This document shows, in pieces, positions 57,434 through 64,000 of a stretch of DNA of 64,000 nucleotides. This stretch comes from Euphorbia lathyris (lineage: Eukaryota > Streptophyta > Magnoliopsida > Malpighiales > Euphorbiaceae): positions 25,546,531 to 25,610,530 of the forward strand of contig NC_088910.1 of the NCBI RefSeq assembly GCF_963576675.1, written 5' to 3'. A program made the translations under genes and the position numbers. The number at the start of each line of letters is the position of its first letter. The stretch's first letter is position 1. The notes under the pieces are model-generated. The model saw only the letters and a program-made list of their open reading frames with translations, was not told the DNA's origin and ran no database searches.

Positions 57434-58929
57434 TGTTGAGCGATTTCCGCAAGTGCACGGTATACGTTTGTAGTAATAAAAGATATCGAACCCACAGGGA
57501 ACGCTTTTTAACTAAAACTTTATTTAATTCGGTTTAATCACGTGTTTAGGTTTAATAAAAGATAAACGTTTAGTTGATTGAATAGGTTTTGGTAAATTAG
57601 GATTAGATAGAAAGATTATATCGAGTTTAGAGAACAATTCCGTTTTGGAATTTTGATTACAAAACAGATACTTCCGTAATTGGAATAAAATAGATTTTAT
57701 TTTCATAAAGCAAAGTAAACAACTTTAACTTTGTGAGATTATGGACATGTAACAATATAGTAATTTACTCAATTAAATGGCTTCGAACCATAGAAATCCC
57801 TCTAGCGTATAGACGATTCCTACCTTAATCAAACTAGTGTTTTACTTCTGATAAGCCGCGATCAGCGATCATGTCTCCATAAAAACTAAATTTGTTAAGT
57901 GTTCAACAAAGTTCTTATAAGAATAAGATGGAATAGAACGTTTTAATAAAAACACCAATATATCATTTTTAAAATCATTTTGTCAGAATAACATCAAAAT
58001 AACAACAGTAAGAATATATTGAATAAATAAGTATATCATTAATTGAAATGTGAATTTTCACAAGTTAACAGAGAAGTAGAAACTTGGATAGCATTGTAAC
58101 GAAGACTTTGAGATCCGGGTCGTCAATCTTTCTCTCAAACTTCGTAGGCTCGTCAAACCATATGCGCTTCAGCCGTCAATTCTTCTCGCTGGATCGTTGG
58201 AATAGAGACTGGTCTCGTCCACTATCAGAATGAAAACTAAACTAATACTGTGTTTATAACTAATCTAAATACAATTCGTGTACAACACGATTGTTTACAG
58301 AAATGAAATCTAACTTTCTGATTCTTTTCTGAATCAGAAACTCAACATAACAACTTTCTTCTCTAATTTCTCTAATTTTTCCAACCTCCTCAATTCTGAA
58401 ATGGATCACTTATTTATAGTTGTTGAAGGGTTGTGAATGATGGGTCATGTCTGCTGGTGAAGGGTTGCTTTTATCCGAACGAACAGACGCGTTTTTCCGA
58501 ATTAAACATGTGTTTTGTGTGCAGGAAGACTTGCTGTCGCGACTGAGATTCTGAAAATCTCAGTCGTGAAAGGGGGTATAGGGGCGAGCTTGAATACGTT
58601 GTTTTCCCCCGGTCTGGCCTCCATAAGTCGCGACTGAGATTTTGAGAATCTCAGTCGCGACAGAGAGTTTTCCTCCCTGGCGTTCGACTGGTTTTCATCC
58701 TCCTCGAGCGTTCTTCTGACTGATATGCATTCTCGGTATGTTTTTAAGGTTTTTCCTCCATTTTAGCTCCGTTTTCGCTCCTATTTGGATTTTACCAAAT
58801 ATTTAGGTACCTTGCATCAAAGAAGTAAATAAAGACGTAAAAGTATTCCAAATAAATATAATTAACACGATTTCAATGTAAATTTAACGTATTTATATAT
58901 GATATTTTAGGTATATTTTGGGCTTAACA
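57434..58929 (-). repeat. 3' LTR of a minus-strand Athila-like element
   Basis: On the minus strand it runs TGTTAAGCCC to CGCTCAACA, so ends are TGTTRAGC inverted. A purine-rich tract (minus AAGTGTGGGAGTT, 58930-58943) sits just upstream, as expected for a PPT. Near the left end is the plant-wide GATATCGAACCCACAGGGA motif (57483-57501). Two GTCGCGACTGAGATT hairpins lie inside (58536-58569 and 58627-58661). The partner LTR is beyond the window. Confidence 0.68.
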
Positions 58930-60433
58930 AACTCCCACACTTAAGCTTTTGCTAGTCCCGAGCAAAATTTCACTGAATTTATTCTTTAATCAATCTCTTT
59001 ATAAATAGAATATATATCCATAAATTCCTCTTTGAATTAGTTAAACCGAAAGATAAACTTTTCATGGTAAATTTATACGCAAAGTATCAAACTAGCTTGT
59101 AGAAAAGAGATATATTACTCGTCTTGTATTTCAATTTTTATATTGAAGTATTCGGGACGGTGTAAGCACGCATGTTTCCGAATCTTTCGTCTCAAGGCAT
59201 TTCTAAGCACAAAATTTCCTTTCCCAAACCTAAACTATTAGAAATATAGATTTAAGGACTTAGGTTTAATATATTTGCTTAGTTACGCCCAAGATAAGGG
59301 TGGTCTCGATCGTAACTTTATACGCATTTTATTTGCTTTCGTGTTCGTTTAAGAGGTACCGACCATGCCATGGGTGGACGCAATCGTTACTTAAAACTTT
59401 AAACACGTTTAATTTTGCTTTAATTTTTTAACGTTCCTTTCATACCTCGACCGTGATAAGGGTGGTCGCAATCGTGGCCAAAAGTAAACGGTACTTAATG
59501 TTCTTCCCTTTCATACCTCGATTGTGATAAGGTTGGTCTCAATCGTGGCCAAAAGTTAAGAATACGACTACTTGATTTAATTAATATGAAAATAAAATTG
59601 GGAAAGAAAAATAGCACATTCATCCTATATTGACTTGAAATTCAACATGTATTATGGCTAAAGTTTCCTTTAAAACTTCAATTGGTTTTTAATGTAAGAC
59701 GAAAAATAATATCGAGCTAAAAAGTTGTTAGTTCGATTTATGCCTATAAACCTAATTGAAAATTGAAAATAAGATTTATATTTATCATGAATTCATGATA
59801 TAAAGTAGAGATTTGAAATTAAAGAAATTTTACTTATATACATTCACTCGAGACGTTTTTGATAAAATCGTATCGGAGATTTGTAAAGATATTTGTAAAA
59901 ATATGGCCCGTATAGAAATATTATTTCTATCAATAATGATAACCTTAAAATATGCTTTAACATTGTTTTTGAAAGCAGAATTGTTTGAAACATATGAAAT
60001 ATATACTTAACAAAAATTTATCCTTTATGAAAAATTTCTATTATTTTTGAAAAGTGTTGCAAATGTTGCATTTTGTTTTTGAAAAATGTTGCATATTATA
60101 CTTTACTTAAAATTAAATAACAACATGCATTTATACTTTAAATAAATAACATTCATTCTCATTCGTTGCATTCATTCGTACTTAAAAATAAAATGAATAT
60201 GAAATATCTCCTCCCACACTTAATTTGGACCATGTCCTCATTGGTGCAAAAAGCGATAAAACACGAAAAATAGTACGAAATAAATCATACAAATTAGAAA
60301 TGAAAAATAGAATACCATAACATTCAAACATGAATTATAAAGAGAATTGTACCAAACAAAATTAAAAATATTGTACCAAACCGAATAAAACATAATAACG
60401 AAAATGAGTTAAAGAGATAAACGATAAAACCTA
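58930..60433 (-). other. Internal non-coding region of the Athila-like element
   Basis: No ORF with family motifs. Four related units with GATAAGGGTGGTC / CAATCGTGGCC (about 59291, 59361, 59448 and 59518) are spaced about 70-85 bases. A CTCCCACACTTAA motif like the one at the PPT recurs at 60210-60222. Confidence 0.55.
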
Positions 60434-61528
60434 TCAAGGTGATGGTGGTGGAGAAGGCGTAGTCTCAACTCCTTGGCGGCGGAAGAAAGAGAGCATCCGG
60501 CGACGAGTAGACTTGTGCTCACGACTCAACGTAGTGATCCTTGAACTCATTTCGGCATTATTGGCAACGACTTCATCTAACCGCAAATTCATGTGACGGT
60601 TATGCTCGTTCATTTGTGTCAAAACACGTTGCCATCCAACTTGTTCTTCTTCATTCGGTTCCACATTTGCTTGCTCGGTGGCATTAACATCAACATGCTC
60701 CTCCGCCTCTTCTTCTTCATCAAATTCCTCTTCATCCTCCTCATCATCATTTTGGGCACCTAAACCTTGAGAAGCCGAGGCTTCACTACTCATGGTAGCA
60801 AAAACACATCTTGTGCGATCCGCATAAGAGATAAAGGCGGGTGGTCCCAACTTCTTCAATAAATTGGCCCTTTGAAGTGCCGTGAGATCCAATGATGGTA
60901 AACCAACATGAGACATATTTTGATAATCCCCTAATTCACCTCGAGTGCCCAAAACAATACCGGTAATTAAATTACCCATAGGCACTTGCTTATTGCGGGA
61001 CTTGGAAGCTCGAACTAAATTAGTAAATATCATCTCAATACTATCAACTGTCAAACCCTTAAAAATCGCATCAAACACAACCAAATCACGAACTTGCACT
61101 TTTGAACTTTCAACCTGACCAAATAAGGAGAATGATAAAAACTTGTGAAAGAAGAATACACAATCATCCTTAATTAGCTTGCTAGATGTATTCTTTGGAC
61201 TAAAAACATCTAAACCGGTTAAAGAATTCCAAACCGTGTGTGAATCAAAAGGCTTTGGCTTTGAATAAAAATTTCGAGTAGGAAAACCAAACCAACGGTT
61301 CATGGCCGCATAATTAACATCATAACGGACTCCATCACTCCAAAAAGAGATAACTCCTTTCTTCTTGTCATAGGTTAGAGTAACCAAAAACTCAATAATA
61401 TGCGTTTTAAGACTAGGAAAACGCATACTAGCAAATCGTTTCCAACCAAGAACGGTAAGAAATTCATCAATACGCTCGGTAAAAGAAAGAGTATTTACCG
61501 TGTCGGTGTCAAGAAAAGGCATATCCAC
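60434..61528 (-). CDS. Athila-ORF1-like protein
   Basis: A 364-residue frame from the ATG at 61528. The N-terminal half has GWKRFASMRFPSLKTHIIEFL and NRWFGFPTRNF, the pattern of the Athila ORF1/'plant transposon protein' family that includes gag- or env-position proteins of plant LTR elements. A middle basic/hydrophobic region follows, then an acidic run of D/E (about residues 265-285), a helical segment and a Pro-Ser tail. It is intact. It lies about 1.5 kb from the 3' LTR, so it is the last gene of the element. Function is unknown. Confidence 0.7.
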   Translation of the reverse strand: MDMPFLDTDTVNTLSFTERIDEFLTVLGWKRFASMRFPSLKTHIIEFLVTLTYDKKKGVISFWSDGVRYDVNYAAMNRWFGFPTRNFYSKPKPFDSHTVWNSLTGLDVFSPKNTSSKLIKDDCVFFFHKFLSFSLFGQVESSKVQVRDLVVFDAIFKGLTVDSIEMIFTNLVRASKSRNKQVPMGNLITGIVLGTRGELGDYQNMSHVGLPSLDLTALQRANLLKKLGPPAFISYADRTRCVFATMSSEASASQGLGAQNDDEEDEEEFDEEEEAEEHVDVNATEQANVEPNEEEQVGWQRVLTQMNEHNRHMNLRLDEVVANNAEMSSRITTLSREHKSTRRRMLSFFRRQGVETTPSPPPSP

Positions 61529-62279
61529 GAACTCTACGAGGACATTAGAAAACCGGCGATATTTGCGTCCTTCGGCTTCCGACGTGATATCGAACGGTGC
61601 TCCATATTGAACTCGTAATCTATTGATCTCGGTGGCTTTGGCTTTGTTTGCAACAGTCTTTTGTCTAGAAATTTTTTTTAGTGAAATTTGGGTATGGAAA
61701 GAAGAAAATATGAAAGGATGAAAGTTAGAATAAAAGATAATGGTGGTGAAGTGAGGAAGAAGAAGATGAATAGGGTAAATATTTATGGGGAAGATGAGTG
61801 AATCTTGGTATTGGGAAGTGAATTGAGTGAATCAGGTCGCGACTGAGATTTTCAAAATCTCAGTCGCGACAGAGAGAAGGGAAGGGGCGAAATTTTGCCC
61901 GAAAAATTTTCCTCCTGCTGTCTCAACTGAGAATTCGAAATCTCAACTGAGATTCTGAAAAATCTGGGTAAAATGGGGACTGTTTTTGATGATTTTAATA
62001 CTTCTAAACCAATTCCTCTTAAAATTAAGTGACATTAATGTGAATATTAATCCCTGAAACTGAGATAAACAAAACTGAAACATTAAATTAAAGGAAACCC
62101 AAAGGTTGTTCCTTAAGATAAAAGAAATAAACTAAAGAATTAATGCACTTTTATTTATCTTTTGTAAACAATACCATAATATACATCTATATAGAAACAT
62201 TATAAAAACATAATTTACAAACAATCACTCATATATATATTAAAAACAACAAACAGAAACATATAAAATATATATATCC
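61529..62279. other. Spacer between the two Athila-like ORFs
   Basis: Contains a perfect 15-bp-stem hairpin (61836-61870) and TCTCAACTGAGA palindromes near 61921-61957. Otherwise AT-rich with no motif-bearing ORF. Confidence 0.5.
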
Positions 62280-63068
62280 CTAACTAGATGACAGACGACG
62301 TGAATTGGCCCTGTTAATCTTCGTTTGAACGAAGACTTGCCTCTCTGGTGCAGAAAGGAATGTTGGACCAGAACGGAAAACTCGTTTGACAAGTCTCTCG
62401 TTCTTCAAGAACTCGTAGTCTAAAATCGGGTATGGTTCTGTATCAGTCCAAGGAACAGAAATGGTTCCCTTGGCTCCTAAAATTATTCCACATATGATGT
62501 TGGCGAACCCAATCTTCCGTTTCTTCGAATGGGAAGCAGCAACTAACCCCACCATTAGAATCTTCGAGGAGTTCACTGAGTTGCCTTGGAAAATGTCGCC
62601 CAACACATAAAGATCAGTATCTTTCACAACATTGCTACTGACTCGACTCGACCAAAAAGACGGTGACAGAGGAATTTATGTAGATACAGCATGGAGTTTA
62701 GAATATATTGATTTGTTGTAGGCAAGACTTGGATTAAGTCTCCAAAATCCTGTCAACATTCTCCAGATATCAGTATAAGTCATATCTCTGCCAGGATGAT
62801 GTGGAGTGGTGTCCCGTGGCAGAAAACCAAACCAAGTATGAAGTTCAGGATATCCAAAAGTGAATATCTTACCCTCACAACGAAAACTGAGACGAACACG
62901 CCTCTTATTGACGAACCGAACAGTAGACAGAAACTCTAAGACCCAGTTTCCAATAATAGGAAACTTTACTGATGCAAACTTGGCCCATTCTAAGTTTGTC
63001 AGATAGCGATTCATGTCATCGCTTATCCCGAGTTCTTCATTCAGGAACTCATATACAGCATTCCACAA
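62280..63068 (-). pseudogene. Second, diverged Athila-ORF1-like ORF, frameshifted
   Basis: The first part (ATG at 63068) has NLEWAKFASVKFPIIGNWVLEFL and HTWFGFLPRDT, aligning with the gene at 60434-61528. After about 130 residues the frame breaks, and the second part (62627-62280) carries the GFANIICGIILGAKG motif matching LITGIVLGTRG of the other copy. About 60 bases between the halves show the shift. It is a diverged paralogue and not a recent duplicate. Confidence 0.68.
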
Positions 63069-64000
63069 AACTGTGCATATCTAAACTATAATTAACGTTT
63101 CCCCTCATCATTATTGTAGATTGGAAACCATGCTCCATAGCGTGAAGAAATGTCAACACGCTTGCTATGAGCAGAAGTGTGTTTTCGAACATTTTTCAAA
63201 GACGTAGTCATGTCTGTGAGAGAGAAGAAAATGATGTCTGTAGGATTGAGAATTTGGGAAAGAAATTCAAGAAGATGAAATGAAATGGAATAAGTCTGAT
63301 CCTACAGGAATATAAGACATTTAAGTGAAATGTTGTGTCTGTTAAAGAGAAAAGATGCAAAAAGTGATACCTCTTCGAATCAACTGACTGAATTTTTGAA
63401 ATCAGATGTCTGTAATCTCTTACAGGTATATCAAAATGTTTAAAATACAGAAAATCTCAACTGAGATTTCCGGAATCTCAATTGAGAATTCCCAAATCCT
63501 GAAACATGGAGAATCTCAACTGAGATTTCTAGATATATATTTTTCTCAAAAACACTTAACACTTTATGAAAATAGATTTTAAAACATGACTAAATTTTAT
63601 TTTTATTTTACAAAACTTATTTGTACACAAAACTAGAAATAAAAATTAATTGTATAAAAATAAAAATAAAAGTAAACTAAAAATAAATAAAAATAAAAAA
63701 TAAAAATTATGAACGAAAGATAAGAAAAACTAAAAATTAAAAACATGAAAACTAAATAAATTAATTTTCATAGAGAATTGTAAAATCTCAGTTTGAGAAT
63801 TAAAAATTCTCAGTAAGTTCAGAAATTTATAAAACTTCAAATAAAAATCACTGTAGAGATTTGTTTAAAAATCTCTATACAATCAAAAACTTAAATTACA
63901 TGTGATTTTAATTCAATTGAGATTTCTTTAAATCAAAAGACACTTGCCTAATTAAGCACAAATATTTAAGATACATAGCATATTTTCAATATCTTTCAAT
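63069..64000. other. AT-rich end of window with ATCTCAACTGAGAT palindromes
   Basis: No gene seen. Palindromic motifs AAATCTCAACTGAGATTT (63452-63469) and ATCTCAACTGAGATTT (63512-63527), plus a looser AAATCTCAGTTTGAG/ATTCTCAG pair at 63783-63813, continue the hairpin theme of this element. A-rich simple sequence fills 63640-63760. Confidence 0.5.

Overview
This window is nuclear DNA of a flowering plant, probably a eudicot. It shows LTR retrotransposons of several plant lineages, plant mobile domain (PMD) genes, a plant L1 LINE with a C-terminal RNase H domain, an EMS1-like leucine-rich-repeat receptor fragment and long AT-rich spacers. I see no intact host gene, rRNA, tRNA gene or CRISPR. Almost all coding sequence belongs to transposable elements, most carrying nonsense or frameshift lesions.

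Left part (1-11.8 kb): a spliced PMD (MAIN-like) gene at 785-3008 lies between a GC-rich hairpin array (1-195) and a perfect-looking foldback (3248-3455). Next come a CACTA-type terminus (about 4070-4382), a possible hAT-like non-autonomous element (about 4.71-5.38 kb), a degenerate PIF/Harbinger transposase (6410-6965) and a truncated EMS1/EXS-like receptor ectodomain on the minus strand (7.44-9.26 kb).

Centre (11.8-48.5 kb): a three-level nest that can be resolved to the base. A minus-strand LINE (11810-48517) has an 18-bp target-site duplication (TSD). It is split by a Ty1/copia Sirevirus (16651-47914; TSD ATAGG). The Sirevirus is split inside gag by a 19.3-kb Ty3/gypsy Tat/Ogre-type element (19661-38999; TSD GCTGA). 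The Ogre-like element has 2.6-2.8-kb LTRs with a palindrome array and a TATA box inside a hairpin. It also has a tRNA-Arg primer site and one reading frame of about 7.2 kb (four tandem Gag-like domains, protease, G-patch, RT, two RNase H domains, integrase) broken by four TAG codons. Downstream are three similar covarying hairpins, an antisense six-exon PMD gene with its own TATA box, and a 39-bp minisatellite. The Sirevirus has three zinc knuckles, pol, an envelope-like ORF with its own upstream TATA box, and a GGGGGAG polypurine tract.

Right part (48.5-64 kb): spacer with a 270-bp tandem duplication, then a second nest. A small minus-strand copia element (about 50846-57376) has two Mutator-type MITEs with 9-bp TSDs in its 3' LTR, a degenerate plus-strand retroelement with a 'putative gypsy-type transposon' domain, and a solo Sirevirus-type LTR inside gag. 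From 57434 to the window end is the 3' part of a minus-strand LTR element with two Athila-ORF1-like ORFs and recurrent perfect 15-bp-stem hairpins. Its other LTR lies outside the window.

All family names come from motif recognition and not from database searches; coordinates of spliced models are from splice-site inspection.
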